A stretch of DNA of 64,000 nt, from positions 30,216-94,215 of the forward strand of contig VGID01000008.1 in the NCBI GenBank assembly GCA_016868035.1, given 5' to 3'. The DNA is from Betaproteobacteria bacterium. Lineage in GTDB: Bacteria > Pseudomonadota > Gammaproteobacteria > Burkholderiales > SG8-41. Under the pieces are notes generated by a model that was given only the letters and a program-made list of their open reading frames with translations, was not told the origin of the DNA and made no database searches. The translations under genes were made by a program, and so were the position numbers. Positions 26,216 to 36,029 of this stretch are shown one piece after another. How positions within the stretch are numbered: the first letter of the stretch is position 1; every line of letters starts with the position of its first letter.

Positions 26216-27211
26216 ATGGGGATTACTGACCGTCGCGAGACCGTGAAACCGGCGGGAAACGGGGCCGGGAGCGCAAACACGCTCGCAACGTTCCGGGTCG
26301 TGCCCACCGGGGCGGCGCTCGGCGCGGAAATACGCGGCGTGAATTTCTCCTTCCCCGTGCCCGAAGAAACGAAAGCCGCTCTGCGCAAAGCATGGGCCGA
26401 TCACATGGTTCTGCTGTGGCGCGGCCAGCGTCTCGACGACGAGCAGTTGCTCGCGGCCTCCGCCATCTTCGGCGCGCCGCACGATTCGGCGGCGCGCAAG
26501 TACCATCTTGCCGCCGGGCACGGCGTCGACGATTCCTACATGGTGTCGCGGCACCCCAGCATCACGATCATTTCCAACCTCGACGCGGGCGGCAAGCCGG
26601 TACTCGACAACGGCGGGCTCGGCAGCTACGAGGTCGTGTGGCACACGGACAACTCCTACGTCGAGGTTCCGCCCGCCGGGAGCATGCTCTACGCCCTGGA
26701 GGCGCCGGTGGATGGCGGCGGCGACACCTCGTTCAACAACCAGTACCTCGCTTACGAGGAGCTGCCGGACGATCTCAAGCGCGCGGTCGAGGGCAGATAC
26801 CAGGTGCACGACTCGAGCCGCAACAGCGCGGGGGTGCTGCGCCCCGGCGTCAAGCTCCCGACGAAACCGGAGGAAGTCGAAGGCCCCACGCACCCGCTCG
26901 TGCGCGTGCACCCCGAGACGGGAAGACGGGCTCTCTACCTGGGGCGCCGTCGCGTGTGGCCGTCGAATTACATCGTCGGCATCCCCAACGAAGAAAGCGA
27001 GCGCCTGCTCGACCGCCTGTGGGCGCACGCGACGCAGCCCAAGTACGCGTGGACGCACCGGTGGCGGGTCGGCGATATCGTGCTGTGGGACAACCGCTGC
27101 TGCATGCATTACCGCACCGAGGTTGACGTCACGCAGCGGCGCCTCATGCACCGGACCACGATCAGGGGCGAGCGGCCCGTTGCCCCGTGGGGCGACGACC
27201 CGACTGCGTGA
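26216..27211 (+). CDS. TauD/TfdA family Fe(II)/2-oxoglutarate dioxygenase
   Basis: 331 aa from ATG 26216 with GAGAGG upstream; an upstream in-frame extension is arginine-rich and unlikely. The iron facial triad is visible as H143-x-D145 (WHTDNSY) and a distal histidine near 298 (CMHYRTEV). A 2-oxoglutarate-binding arginine is likely in RRLMHRTTIRGERP. The N-terminal FRVVPTGAALGAEIRGVNF is typical of taurine/2,4-D/alkylsulfatase dioxygenases. It would oxidatively cleave a sulfonate, ether or related compound. The substrate is unresolved. It stands alone. Confidence 0.92.
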   Translation: MGITDRRETVKPAGNGAGSANTLATFRVVPTGAALGAEIRGVNFSFPVPEETKAALRKAWADHMVLLWRGQRLDDEQLLAASAIFGAPHDSAARKYHLAAGHGVDDSYMVSRHPSITIISNLDAGGKPVLDNGGLGSYEVVWHTDNSYVEVPPAGSMLYALEAPVDGGGDTSFNNQYLAYEELPDDLKRAVEGRYQVHDSSRNSAGVLRPGVKLPTKPEEVEGPTHPLVRVHPETGRRALYLGRRRVWPSNYIVGIPNEESERLLDRLWAHATQPKYAWTHRWRVGDIVLWDNRCCMHYRTEVDVTQRRLMHRTTIRGERPVAPWGDDPTA

Positions 27212-27226
27212 GCCGCGGGTCGGCTC

Positions 27227-27262
27227 CTTCCGCCTTTCGCCTTTCGCCTTTCGCCTTTCGAC
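27227..27262. repeat. Heptamer array CCTTTCG, about four copies
   Basis: Tandem CGCCTTT units fill the 52-bp gap between the convergent dioxygenase and helicase genes, ending two bases from the helicase stop codon. It is single-armed. Confidence 0.8.
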
Positions 27263-27263
27263 T

Positions 27264-30200
27264 TCATGGTGCCCATTCCCTCCACCCCCCGAGGAGAGGG
27301 AAATACAACCCCAGCCGGATGGGGCGGTTATCCATCGCGCGCATGAGCGCCGCGTACTGCTCGAGCTGGGCGCGATAGCGCTCGCGCTCCCGGTCGAGGA
27401 ATCCCTCGACGTCGCCACCTTCGTGCACGCCGGTCTTGTAGTCCACGATCCAGCGCGTGCCGCGCTCGTCCACGAAGGTACGGTCCATCGCCACGTTGAC
27501 GACTTCGCCGCCCGCCACGCCGGTGAGCCGGAATTCGGACCGGGCCTGCGCGTGCGCGCCCAGCACCCAGCGCCCGCGCTCGTCGGTGAGGCTGCGATGG
27601 AGCGCCCGGACTACGCGTTCCACCGCGTTCCTGATTTCGGGCTCCGGCACGCCGAGACGCGCGAGGTCGCGCGCGAGCACCGCCCCGAGAGCGACGATGC
27701 GGGCCGCGTCCCATCGATCCAGCCCCTCGGCGGCGATCGCCTGCAGAAAGCGGTGCGCGACGGTCCCGACGTGCTTCGCCGTTTCCGAGGCCCACGAGAA
27801 TTCGACCTCTTCATGCGGGCTCTTCGCTTCGTACACGATCTCCGCGCGCGGCCGCCACGCGAGCGCGGGCGGCGCAGCGGGAAGCTGCCAGCCCGCAGGA
27901 AAGCGACGGATCGTCGGCCCGTGCCTCGCGCCGGAGGCGGCGGCCGGCACCGGTTGGGCCTGAGCGTGCGCCGCAGCCGCAAATTCCTGCTCTACCGCCG
28001 GCCACAGGTGCCCGAGCAGCGAGCGAGGCCTGGGCCCGAGCGGCTTGCCCGGCGCCGGATTGACGTGGCCGATGAGATGCAGCTTCGATCGCGCGCGGGT
28101 GGCCGCCACATAGAGCAGCCGCGCCGCCTCGTGCTCCTCCTTTACCGCCTCGAGCGCCCTTAAGTAATCGTAGATCGCGTCCTGCTGCTGCGCCGCCTCC
28201 CGGATCGGAGCGAGCAGCAGATCGGGGCCGGCGCCCGCGCGCGGCCGCTCCATCCAGGCGAGCAGCTTCGGATCGTCATGCCGCGGCGCGTAACCGAGCC
28301 CCGGCACGATCACGGTGTCGAACTCGAGCCCCTTCGCCTTGTGGATCGTCATCAGCTGCAGCAGCGGCGCTTCGGCGCCGGCGTCCGCGCCCGCGTAGAG
28401 TTCTTGCGTGCGCGCGGCGAGCCGCTCGAGATCGGGCAGGTCGCCGCCTTCTTCGAGCTCCTCGAGAAGCCCGAGGAAGACCTGCGCGTCCTCGAGGTCC
28501 CTCGGCTGCTCCGCGCACGCCGGGCCGCCGAGCGCGAGCCACGCGCCCTCGATCCAGCGCCGCAGCGGCGCGCGCCGCCGCCGCGCGAGCGCGGCCTCGA
28601 GCACTTCCCGAGCCCGCGCGAGGCGCCGCCTGCCGTCCGCGCTGAGCCGCGCGAGGCCGGCAGCATCGTGCATGAGCGTCCACACCGGCGCTGCGTGATC
28701 GTTGCCGGCCAGCGCATCGAGATCGGCCAGCGTCAGGCCGCACCATGGCGCGCGCAGCACCGAAAGCCACGCGACGCGATCGGCCGGATGGACGAGCGCA
28801 CGGGTGAGCCCAAGCAGGTCCTGCACGACCGGCTGGTGCGCGAGGCTCTCGATCTCGATCGCCTGGAACCGGAGTCCGCCGCGATTGAGCGCGGGGGCGA
28901 TCGCGGAGAGATGCGTGCGTGCGCGCACCAGAATCGCGATGGTCTGCCCGGCGTTCTCGGAGCGGGCGCGGCGAACGAGATCCACCACGAGCCGCGCCTC
29001 GGCCTCGCGGTCGGCCGTGAACAGTGCATGGAATTCAGGCGCGTCGCCCCGCGCCGCGGCTTCCGCGGCGACCGCGGGCGCAAAGGGCACCGCGCCGCTT
29101 GCGAGACCTTCCTCGTCGGGCAGCACCTGCTCGAACGCGCGATTGAACCATTCGACCAGCGCGCCGTTCGAGCGGAAGTTCACGCTCAGCCGCAGCGGCG
29201 CGAGCCTGACCGCCCCGATGCCCTCGTGCCACGACTGCATGTAGAGCGCGACCTCCGCTTTGCGGAAGCGGTAAATGGACTGCACCGGGTCGCCGACGAC
29301 AAACAGGGTCCGGCCCTCGCCCTCCTGCCACCCGCCGGTCAAGCGCCTGAGCAGGTCATGCTGACTCCACGACGTGTCCTGAAACTCGTCCACCAGGAGG
29401 TGTCGGATGCGGTAATCGAGCGCGAGCGCGAGGTCGGTGGGCGCGTCGGGCTCGCCCAGCGCCCGGACCGCAGCCTGCGCGACCGCCGTGAAATCCACCT
29501 GCCCGCGCTCGCGGAACAGCACCTCGAGCTCGGCGACCGCAACCGGCAGCAGCCCGGCGAGCGCCTCGACCGCCTCCCACTGCGCGTCGCTGTAGGACAC
29601 GGACGGAAGCATGCGCGCGAGGTGCAGCTGCTCGACGAACGTGCGATGCGGCTCGATCGCCGCGGCCAGCGCATCGAAGCGCCGCTTCATCGCAGCGGCA
29701 GCCTCCTTTTCGGATTTGCTCCTGCCCGGCGGAAAACCGGTTCGCACATCCACCTTCTGCCGCACCGCGCCGCTCTGGATGAGCAACAGCTCGGCGATGC
29801 CCCGCCAGGCGGCGAGACCCGAGGGTGTCGCTTCCGGTAACGCCGTCAGGCCGCGGCACGCGACGAGCGGGCCGTCCTTCCCCAGCGCCTCGAGGCTCTG
29901 CGCGGCATGCGCGGCAAGGTGAACAACTTCGCCACGCGCCGCGTGCGGGACGAGCTCCACTAGCGCCGCGAGCGCGTCGCAGACCGCGTTCGCGAGCGCG
30001 GCCTCGAGCGCTTCGCGGCTGCTGCCGCGCGCATCCATCATCGAGCGTATCCACTGGTCGCGCACCGCGAGCATGTCCGCAATCAGCGCCTGCGCGCGCT
30101 CGAGGTGATTGTCGAGGTGCCTCAGCACGCGCGCGACGAGGCCGGACCACTCGTTCCCGCCGTCGAGTCCGGCCAACGTGCGGTGTGCCGCCTCGAGGTA

Positions 30201-30680
30201 GAGCTCGCGCGCGTCCTCCACCGTTTCGGGCTGCGCGCCGAACCCGGAGAGCAGCGGCAGCTGCAGGGTGAGCCAGTGGCACAACGAGTCTATCGTCTGC
30301 ACGCGCAGCCGGTTGGGGCTTTCCGCGAGATTCCAGCCGGCCGCCACGTCGCGCGCGCGCGCCTCGCGTGCGAGATCCCACGTGACACGCCGGTGCGGCT
30401 CCGCGGGGGGATCCGCGGCTTCGCCGCCCGCCAGCGCCTCCAGCACCCGCGCGCGCATCTCGGCAGCCGCCTTGCGCGTGAACGTGATCGCAACGATCTC
30501 CTCGGGCGAGTCCACGTGAGCGAGCAGCGCGAGGTAGCGCTGTATGAGGAGCTCGGTCTTGCCCGAGCCGGCGGGCGCCTGCACGATGAACGAGCGAGCA
30601 AGATCGAGCGATGCGCGGCGCGCGAGCGCGTCCTGCCCGCGCAGCGCCTCGACACCGGCCACTGCGGCGGCCTCATTCAT
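27264..30680 (-). CDS. UvrD-type helicase-nuclease, AddA-like
   Basis: 1138 aa. The superfamily 1 helicase core shows Walker A in APAGSGKTELL (K41), motif Ia ITFTRKAAAEMRAR, DEFQDTSW as motif II, GDPVQSIYRF as motif III, and TIHKAKGLEFDTVIVP as motif V. The C-terminal RecB-like nuclease has GTVAHRFLQ, then WIVDYKTG and YRAQLEQYA, the D-x-K core and QxxxY signature. It resects double-strand breaks for RecA-dependent repair. Its start overlaps the stop of the addB-like gene by 8 bp, so the two are translationally coupled. Confidence 0.92.
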   Translation of the reverse strand: MNEAAAVAGVEALRGQDALARRASLDLARSFIVQAPAGSGKTELLIQRYLALLAHVDSPEEIVAITFTRKAAAEMRARVLEALAGGEAADPPAEPHRRVTWDLAREARARDVAAGWNLAESPNRLRVQTIDSLCHWLTLQLPLLSGFGAQPETVEDARELYLEAAHRTLAGLDGGNEWSGLVARVLRHLDNHLERAQALIADMLAVRDQWIRSMMDARGSSREALEAALANAVCDALAALVELVPHAARGEVVHLAAHAAQSLEALGKDGPLVACRGLTALPEATPSGLAAWRGIAELLLIQSGAVRQKVDVRTGFPPGRSKSEKEAAAAMKRRFDALAAAIEPHRTFVEQLHLARMLPSVSYSDAQWEAVEALAGLLPVAVAELEVLFRERGQVDFTAVAQAAVRALGEPDAPTDLALALDYRIRHLLVDEFQDTSWSQHDLLRRLTGGWQEGEGRTLFVVGDPVQSIYRFRKAEVALYMQSWHEGIGAVRLAPLRLSVNFRSNGALVEWFNRAFEQVLPDEEGLASGAVPFAPAVAAEAAARGDAPEFHALFTADREAEARLVVDLVRRARSENAGQTIAILVRARTHLSAIAPALNRGGLRFQAIEIESLAHQPVVQDLLGLTRALVHPADRVAWLSVLRAPWCGLTLADLDALAGNDHAAPVWTLMHDAAGLARLSADGRRRLARAREVLEAALARRRRAPLRRWIEGAWLALGGPACAEQPRDLEDAQVFLGLLEELEEGGDLPDLERLAARTQELYAGADAGAEAPLLQLMTIHKAKGLEFDTVIVPGLGYAPRHDDPKLLAWMERPRAGAGPDLLLAPIREAAQQQDAIYDYLRALEAVKEEHEAARLLYVAATRARSKLHLIGHVNPAPGKPLGPRPRSLLGHLWPAVEQEFAAAAHAQAQPVPAAASGARHGPTIRRFPAGWQLPAAPPALAWRPRAEIVYEAKSPHEEVEFSWASETAKHVGTVAHRFLQAIAAEGLDRWDAARIVALGAVLARDLARLGVPEPEIRNAVERVVRALHRSLTDERGRWVLGAHAQARSEFRLTGVAGGEVVNVAMDRTFVDERGTRWIVDYKTGVHEGGDVEGFLDRERERYRAQLEQYAALMRAMDNRPIRLGLYFPLLGGWREWAP

Positions 30681-33360
30681 CGGCGTCCGCCTCGGCGCTC
30701 GCGTGCTCCATGATCTCGTTCACGCGACACAGCGTTCCGAGGTCGCAGCGCTCGCACGTCTGCGGGTATTTCTTCGGCGCGACATCGGCCCTGCCAGCGA
30801 GATATTCGCCCGCCAGTGCCTCGAGCGTTGCGCGCCAGCTCTCGAGCATCGCGTCCCACCCGGGATAGTGTTTCGCGGCCTTGGACTCGCCGAATGCCGG
30901 CACGCCGGGCAACACGTCCGCGTCGCGCGCCACGCCCTCAAAACGGACCTGCTGCGCGTGCAGCTGGACGAATGCGACGGCCGCCAGCGCCGCGCCGCTG
31001 CCTGCGGCATAGAGCGGGAGCTGCGGCTCGTCGGGACGCTCGCCGAACCAGCCCGCGACATCGACGGCGCGTGCAGTCTTGTAGTCGAGCACGGCCTGCC
31101 TGCCGCCGGCGAGACGATCCACGCGGTCGAGCCGCGTGGACAACTTCACCCCGCCAACGGTGACCAGGCGCGGGTCTTCGCGTGCAAGCACCTCGAACGG
31201 CGGGCGGCCCTTCTCGATCTCGGCCAGACGCAGCAGCAGTCGCGTCATCCGTTCGCGTTCGAGCGCGGCGAATCCCTCAGTGAGCACATCCGGACGCCTG
31301 CGCCTTGCGCTTTCCACCGCCGCCGTGACCGCGCGCTCGACCGCGGACGCAAGCTCGCCGTGCGACATGGCGGCGAGGCGCGCGTGGCTTTTCAGCTCGC
31401 GCCACAGATGGAACACGGCGATATGCGCCAGCCCGCCGCGCTCCCGCGCATCCAGTCCCACGCGCGCCGCTTCCAGCCCCTGCGCGCCCAGACGATGCAC
31501 GGCGCAGCCCCTGAACGGGCACGCCGCCTGGTTCTCGAAGAACCGTGCACCCCCGGGCACCTCGACACCGGCCGGCAGCCCCGGGGCGGAAAAATCGGCA
31601 ACACGCTCGATCGCGCGCACCGCGTAGATCGCGTCGCGCAGCAGCGGCGCAGCGAAGCGCGCCGGCGGTGCCTCCGCGATCGCGGCCAGCATCGGGCTCG
31701 CGTTGAGCTCCCGCTCGCCCTCGCTCCGTGGCCAGGAGAGTCGGATCTCCGCGGCGGCCTCGAGCCAGCTTTTCATCGTGCGCCTCGCGTACTCGAGTTG
31801 CCACTCGCTGGAAGCGTGCGGCACTCTACGCGCGCGCTGCAGCGCGATCGGCAGAAACGGATTGGGCCGGGCTGGCGGCGGCCACGCCTCATCCGTGAGG
31901 CCGGTCACGAACAGCCGGTCGAACTGCAGCGCGTTCGCCTCGAGCACTCCCAGCACCTGCACCGGCACTTCCGGAGATTCGGGCTGAAACAGCGTTTCGA
32001 CCGCGAGGCGTTTCAAGCGCAAAAGCGCCTCCTCGTAGCCGATGCGTGGCGTGAGGACGTCGAACGCCGACAGCCCGGAAACGAGTTCGCGCCACTTCAC
32101 GAAGCTCTGGTACTCCTCGGAATCGAGCGCGCGCTCCCCGGGCCAGCCCAGGCCCGAGAGCAGCCTCTGGAACGTGATGCTCCATTGCGAGGGCGGCTGC
32201 TTCGCCCTGCGGGCGTCGGCTGCGAGCTTGACCCACGAGCCGAGCCGCGCGGCGAGCTGCGGCGATGCCGCGGGATCCCGGGCGTGGCGGCCGGGCGCCC
32301 GGCGCGCGAGCGCGCGCAACTCGACCACAGCGCAACCGTCGCTGCGCAGCTCGGCGTCGAGTACCGCGCGGCGTGCAAACTCCTGCTCCGCCGCCATGAT
32401 GAACGGGCTGCGAAGCAGCGAGCCGACGTCATCGAGCGCGGCCTCCCCGCGCGCGGCGGACAGGGTCAGCAATGCCGTGTGCACGAGCGGGCAATCGGAG
32501 AGGGCGCGCCCGAGCGAGACATTGTAGGGCCGGGCGCGCTCGCGCGCGGCGGCGAGTATGCGCGGGGGCTCGAGCACGTCGTCGAAGATCCGCGCAACGT
32601 CCGCGCGGCGCACGGCGAGATCGGGGACGACCACCCCGATGAGGGCGCCGGGGTCGGCGGAGAGCACGGCGCGCACCTGCTCGGCAACGGCGGTCAGCTC
32701 AGCACCGGCATCTGGATAAACGCTGCGCGCTGCGCGCCCCGCGCGCGGGGCCGGAGCGAGTTCCGCGATCTTCCAACCACGCGCCGCGAGTACATGAAGC
32801 AACTCGCGCAACTGTGGTGCTGGCTCATCGAACCCGTAGAGCACGAGCGAGCGAGCGTCAACGGCGGTATCGGAATTGAGCGAGCGAGCGATCGCATCCG
32901 GGAGCCGTGCGCCGTCGAGGAAACCGCGCTCGCGCGTGAGCTTCTCCACCCGGGCGGCCCATCCGAAATACGCCTGGCCGTCGTCGTCGAGCGCAGCGCG
33001 GTTGCCCGCGAGATCGATGCGGTGCGCGTGCTGCAGCCCCCACGCCTCGCGTGCCGCGCGCGCCGCGGCAGGGAGATTGAGCAGCGCTTCGCCCTGCGGA
33101 GATCCGGCGACCACCTGCTCCCACAGCGCGATCTCCTGGTCGGCGGAGAGCAGCCTCTCGCCCGGCGCATAGCGCGCGAGCTCCGCGTAGGTGCGCTCGA
33201 GAAACGCGTTGAGCGGCAGGCAATCGGCGCTCGCCCACGCCGCCTTGCCGGAGGCGAGCTGGGCCGCGTCGTACCCGCGCTTCAGGTGGGCGGCGAGCCT
33301 GCGGTTGGGGGTGACGACCACGCACCCGGCTTCGATCCGCTGTGCGAGGTCCTGCCGCAT
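30673..33360 (-). CDS. PD-(D/E)XK nuclease, AddB-like DNA repair protein
   Basis: 895 aa, matching the betaproteobacterial 'probable DNA repair protein' type (TIGR03623). The N-terminal part (VVTPNRRLAAHLKRGYD) is a degenerate helicase-like domain. The C-terminal nuclease has LSTRLDRVDRL and AVLDYKTARAV. An iron-sulfur staple is suggested by FENQAACPFRGCAVHRL (about residues 610-630) and CERCDLGTLC near the C-terminus. It should form a complex with the downstream AddA-like protein. An extra cysteine in ACPFRGC is slightly unusual. The ATG at 33358-33360 is the first clear start. Confidence 0.9.
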   Translation of the reverse strand: MRQDLAQRIEAGCVVVTPNRRLAAHLKRGYDAAQLASGKAAWASADCLPLNAFLERTYAELARYAPGERLLSADQEIALWEQVVAGSPQGEALLNLPAAARAAREAWGLQHAHRIDLAGNRAALDDDGQAYFGWAARVEKLTRERGFLDGARLPDAIARSLNSDTAVDARSLVLYGFDEPAPQLRELLHVLAARGWKIAELAPAPRAGRAARSVYPDAGAELTAVAEQVRAVLSADPGALIGVVVPDLAVRRADVARIFDDVLEPPRILAAARERARPYNVSLGRALSDCPLVHTALLTLSAARGEAALDDVGSLLRSPFIMAAEQEFARRAVLDAELRSDGCAVVELRALARRAPGRHARDPAASPQLAARLGSWVKLAADARRAKQPPSQWSITFQRLLSGLGWPGERALDSEEYQSFVKWRELVSGLSAFDVLTPRIGYEEALLRLKRLAVETLFQPESPEVPVQVLGVLEANALQFDRLFVTGLTDEAWPPPARPNPFLPIALQRARRVPHASSEWQLEYARRTMKSWLEAAAEIRLSWPRSEGERELNASPMLAAIAEAPPARFAAPLLRDAIYAVRAIERVADFSAPGLPAGVEVPGGARFFENQAACPFRGCAVHRLGAQGLEAARVGLDARERGGLAHIAVFHLWRELKSHARLAAMSHGELASAVERAVTAAVESARRRRPDVLTEGFAALERERMTRLLLRLAEIEKGRPPFEVLAREDPRLVTVGGVKLSTRLDRVDRLAGGRQAVLDYKTARAVDVAGWFGERPDEPQLPLYAAGSGAALAAVAFVQLHAQQVRFEGVARDADVLPGVPAFGESKAAKHYPGWDAMLESWRATLEALAGEYLAGRADVAPKKYPQTCERCDLGTLCRVNEIMEHASAEADADE

Positions 33361-33377
33361 GGCTGCTACCTGTGTTT

Positions 33378-33421
33378 CGAGTTCCGGGTTCCGAGTTCGG
33401 GATTCTGAGTTCCGGGTTCAG
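33378..33421. repeat. Heptamer array of the GAGTTCC/GGGTTCC type
   Basis: Six degenerate 7-bp units (GAGTTCC, GGGTTCC, GAGTTCG, GGATTCT, GAGTTCC, GGGTTCA) lie 17 bp upstream of the AddB-like start. The unit resembles those at 35908, 36502, 44433 and 50353. Confidence 0.75.
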
Positions 33422-33431
33422 AAAACCCGTG

Positions 33432-33484
33432 TCATTTCTTCAAGAGATGCTCTTTCTCTTTCACCTTCGCCAATTCGGAGGCGT
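33432..33484 (-). pseudogene. Duplicated 3' end of the 7Fe ferredoxin gene
   Basis: Read on the minus strand, this gives ELAKVKEKEHLLKK and a stop. The real ferredoxin ends [14 protein letters not shown]. The nucleotide match is high over about 45 bp and is in the same orientation, about 140 bp downstream of the intact gene. The sequence between the two copies does not code for the ferredoxin domain, so only the tail survives. Confidence 0.65.
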
Positions 33485-33573
33485 GGACGTGCGGAGGGCG
33501 GAACAGGGGCCCCACGTTCTTGGTGGGGATGTGACCCTGGAGCACGTCCCGATGCGGACTGCTCCACCGCTAA

Positions 33574-33897
33574 TTATTTCTCAAGAAGATGCTCCTTTTC
33601 TTTGATCTTCGCCCAATCGTCCGCATCGGCCGGGGCGGCCTTCTTCTCGATGATGGGCTTCCACGCCTTCGCCAGCTCGGCGTTGACCTTGGTCCAGTGC
33701 TTCTGGCTGTCGGGCACGTCGTCCTCGGCGAAGATCGCCTCGACCGGGCACTCCGCGACGCAAAGCGTGCAGTCGATGCACTCGTCCGGGTCGATGACCA
33801 GCATGTTCGGCCCCTCGCGGAAGCAATCCACGGGACATACATCAACGCAATCGGTATACTTGCATTTGATGCAGGTCTCGGTAACTACGTAAGTCAT
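33574..33897 (-). CDS. fdxA: Ferredoxin FdxA, [3Fe-4S][4Fe-4S] type
   Basis: 107 aa from the ATG at 33895-33897; the frame is open upstream but the family start is [17 protein letters not shown]. By comparison with Azotobacter FdI, C9, C17 and C50 should bind the [3Fe-4S] cluster, and C21, C40, C43 and C46 the [4Fe-4S] cluster. It is a low-potential electron carrier in the cytoplasm. A second copy of its 3' end lies just downstream. It is divergent from trxA, with about 200 bp between. Confidence 0.96.
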   Translation of the reverse strand: MTYVVTETCIKCKYTDCVDVCPVDCFREGPNMLVIDPDECIDCTLCVAECPVEAIFAEDDVPDSQKHWTKVNAELAKAWKPIIEKKAAPADADDWAKIKEKEHLLEK

Positions 33898-34099
33898 AGT
33901 ATTCCTTCGGTATTTCGTGCTGCTTGCAATTGCGGGAAAAGGCCACATTTTAGCAGAGGTGAGGAGCAGCCAATCGCGGCGGCGGCGGACCTTGGCCCTT
34001 TGCAAAAGAGGGGGATTTTGGTTAGCATAGCTTCCGCTAGCCCCTGAGCCACGCTTTTCCTGTGGCGATTTCCTGTCGATTCCCGAAGGCAAGAGTTTC

Positions 34100-34426
34100 A
34101 TGACCGAGCATATTCAATACGTGACTGACGAAACGTTCGGCCCCGAGGTGCTGCGGTCGTCCACGCCGGTGCTGGTGGACTACTGGGCGGAGTGGTGCGG
34201 CCCGTGCAAGATGATCGCGCCCATTCTCGACGAGGTGGCAAAGGAGTATTCTGGGCGCCTCAAGGTCGCCAAGCTGAACATAGACGAGAACACGCAGACG
34301 CCGCCCAAGTACGGCATCCGCGGCATCCCGACGCTGATGCTGTTCAAGAACGGGACCGTGGAGGCGACGAAGGTCGGCGCGGTCTCCAAATCACAACTGA
34401 CGGCATTTATTGACAGCCATATCTAG
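34100..34426 (+). CDS. trxA: Thioredoxin
   Basis: 108 aa, the standard thioredoxin-1 length. The active site is W32-C33-G-P-C36, and the cis-proline is in [11 protein letters not shown]. It reduces cytoplasmic protein disulfides. The 127 bp between its stop and the rho start contain no other gene. The trxA-rho order is widespread in beta- and gammaproteobacteria. Confidence 0.97.
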   Translation: MTEHIQYVTDETFGPEVLRSSTPVLVDYWAEWCGPCKMIAPILDEVAKEYSGRLKVAKLNIDENTQTPPKYGIRGIPTLMLFKNGTVEATKVGAVSKSQLTAFIDSHI

Positions 34427-34553
34427 AACACCCACCCTTACCCGCAAGCATCCAGGCGGCCAACGCCCGGCTGCGGACCCCGACAGCGGTCCTGCTGCCG
34501 ACGCCGCTTCTCCCCCTTCTTCCGCCGCATCCACCCACAAAGGGTCGCAGTTT

Positions 34554-35813
34554 ATGCATCTATCCGATCTCAAGAGCCTCCACGTTTCCGAGCTCCTGGA
34601 TATGGCCGTCAAGAACGAGGTCGACGGCGCCAACCGCATGCGCAAGCAGGAGCTGATCTTCGCGCTGCTCAAGAACCAGGCCAAGAAAGGCGAGAGCATC
34701 TACGGCGGCGGCACGCTCGAAGTCCTTCCCGACGGGTTCGGCTTCCTGCGCTCGCCCGACACTTCGTATCTCGCGGGCACCGACGACATCTACGTCTCGC
34801 CCTCCCAGATCCGGCGCTTCAATCTCCATACCGGGGACAGCATCGAGGGCGAGATCCGCACGCCCAAGGACGGCGAGCGCTACTTCGCGCTGGTCAAGGT
34901 GGACAGGGTCAACGAGGAGCCGCCCGAGAACTCGAAGAACAAGATCCTGTTCGAGAACCTCACGCCCTATCATCCGACCGAGCACATGAAGCTCGAGCGC
35001 GACATCAAGGCCGAGGAGAACATCACCGGGCGCATCATCGACATCATCGCGCCGATCGGGAAGGGCCAGCGCGGGCTGATCGTCTCGCCGCCCAAGGCCG
35101 GGAAGACGGTGCTGATGCAGCACATCGCGCACGCGATCACCGCCAACCACCCCGCCGTGGTCCTGATCGTGCTGCTGATCGACGAGCGCCCCGAGGAAGT
35201 GACCGAGATGATACGGTCGGTGAAGGGCGAGGTCGTGTCCTCCACCTTCGACGAGCCCGCCTCGCGCCACGTGCAGGTCGCCGAGATGGTGATCGAGAAG
35301 GCGAAGCGGCTCGTCGAGCACAAGAAGGACGTCGTGATCCTGCTCGATTCCATCACGCGGCTTGCCCGCGCCTACAACACCGTGGTGCCCGCATCCGGCA
35401 AGGTGCTCACCGGCGGTGTGGACGCGAACGCTCTGCAGCGCCCGAAGCGGTTCTTCGGCGCGGCGCGCAACGTCGAGGAAGGCGGCTCTCTCACCATACT
35501 CGCTACCGCGCTCATCGACACCGGCAGCCGCATGGACGATGTGATCTACGAGGAGTTCAAAGGCACCGGCAACATGGAAATCCACCTCGATCGCCGCATG
35601 TACGAGAAGCGGATCTTTCCGGCGATCAACGTGAACCGCTCCGGCACCCGCCGCGAGGAGCTGCTCATCAAGCAGGACGTCCTGCAGAAGATCTGGGTTT
35701 TGCGCAAGGTGCTCTACCCGATGGACGAGCTGGAGGCGACGGAATTCCTGCTCGACAAGGTCCGGGCGACGAAAGGCAATGCCGATTTTTTCGACTCGAT
35801 GAGACGCGGTTAG
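34554..35813 (+). CDS. rho: Transcription termination factor Rho
   Basis: 419 aa from the ATG at 34554, giving the canonical N-terminus [18 protein letters not shown]; the open frame extends 48 codons upstream but that is the trxA-rho leader. The RNA-binding cold-shock-like domain includes [12 protein letters not shown] near residues 60-71. The ATPase has Walker A in [12 protein letters not shown] near 178-189 and Walker B in [16 protein letters not shown]. It is a hexameric RNA helicase that ends transcription. Its leader may be autoregulated, as in E. coli, but no specific element is visible. Confidence 0.98.
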   Translation: MHLSDLKSLHVSELLDMAVKNEVDGANRMRKQELIFALLKNQAKKGESIYGGGTLEVLPDGFGFLRSPDTSYLAGTDDIYVSPSQIRRFNLHTGDSIEGEIRTPKDGERYFALVKVDRVNEEPPENSKNKILFENLTPYHPTEHMKLERDIKAEENITGRIIDIIAPIGKGQRGLIVSPPKAGKTVLMQHIAHAITANHPAVVLIVLLIDERPEEVTEMIRSVKGEVVSSTFDEPASRHVQVAEMVIEKAKRLVEHKKDVVILLDSITRLARAYNTVVPASGKVLTGGVDANALQRPKRFFGAARNVEEGGSLTILATALIDTGSRMDDVIYEEFKGTGNMEIHLDRRMYEKRIFPAINVNRSGTRREELLIKQDVLQKIWVLRKVLYPMDELEATEFLLDKVRATKGNADFFDSMRRG

Positions 35814-35907
35814 CGCAATTCCCTCGTAACACTCTGGACAAACGCTCTGGAACGAAAAAATCATGGCCATCTCCGGGGTCGCATCCCCGCGCGCATCGCG
35901 CACGTTA

Positions 35908-35993
35908 CGAGTTCCGAGTTCAAAGTTCCACGTTCGAAGATCTGGATCGCGCCACCTTGAACCTTGAACCTTGAACCTGGAACCCGAAACTCG
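35908..35993. repeat. Heptamer element of the GAGTTCC / CCTTGAA type
   Basis: Left arm 35908-35941 has units GAGTTCC, GAGTTCA, AAGTTCC, ACGTTCG. Right arm 35954-35993 has CCTTGAA three times, then CCTGGAA, CCCGAAA, CTCGGGA. The arms are inverted relative to each other around a core of about 12 bp. Confidence 0.8.
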
Positions 35994-36029
35994 GGATCCT
36001 AGTGGGATCCCCGTAGCGGGACACGAGCC

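Noticed and set aside
30544..33408. 954-codon plus-strand frame over the AddB-like gene
   Set aside because: Composition is that of a third-position shadow; the minus-strand gene has clear nuclease motifs.
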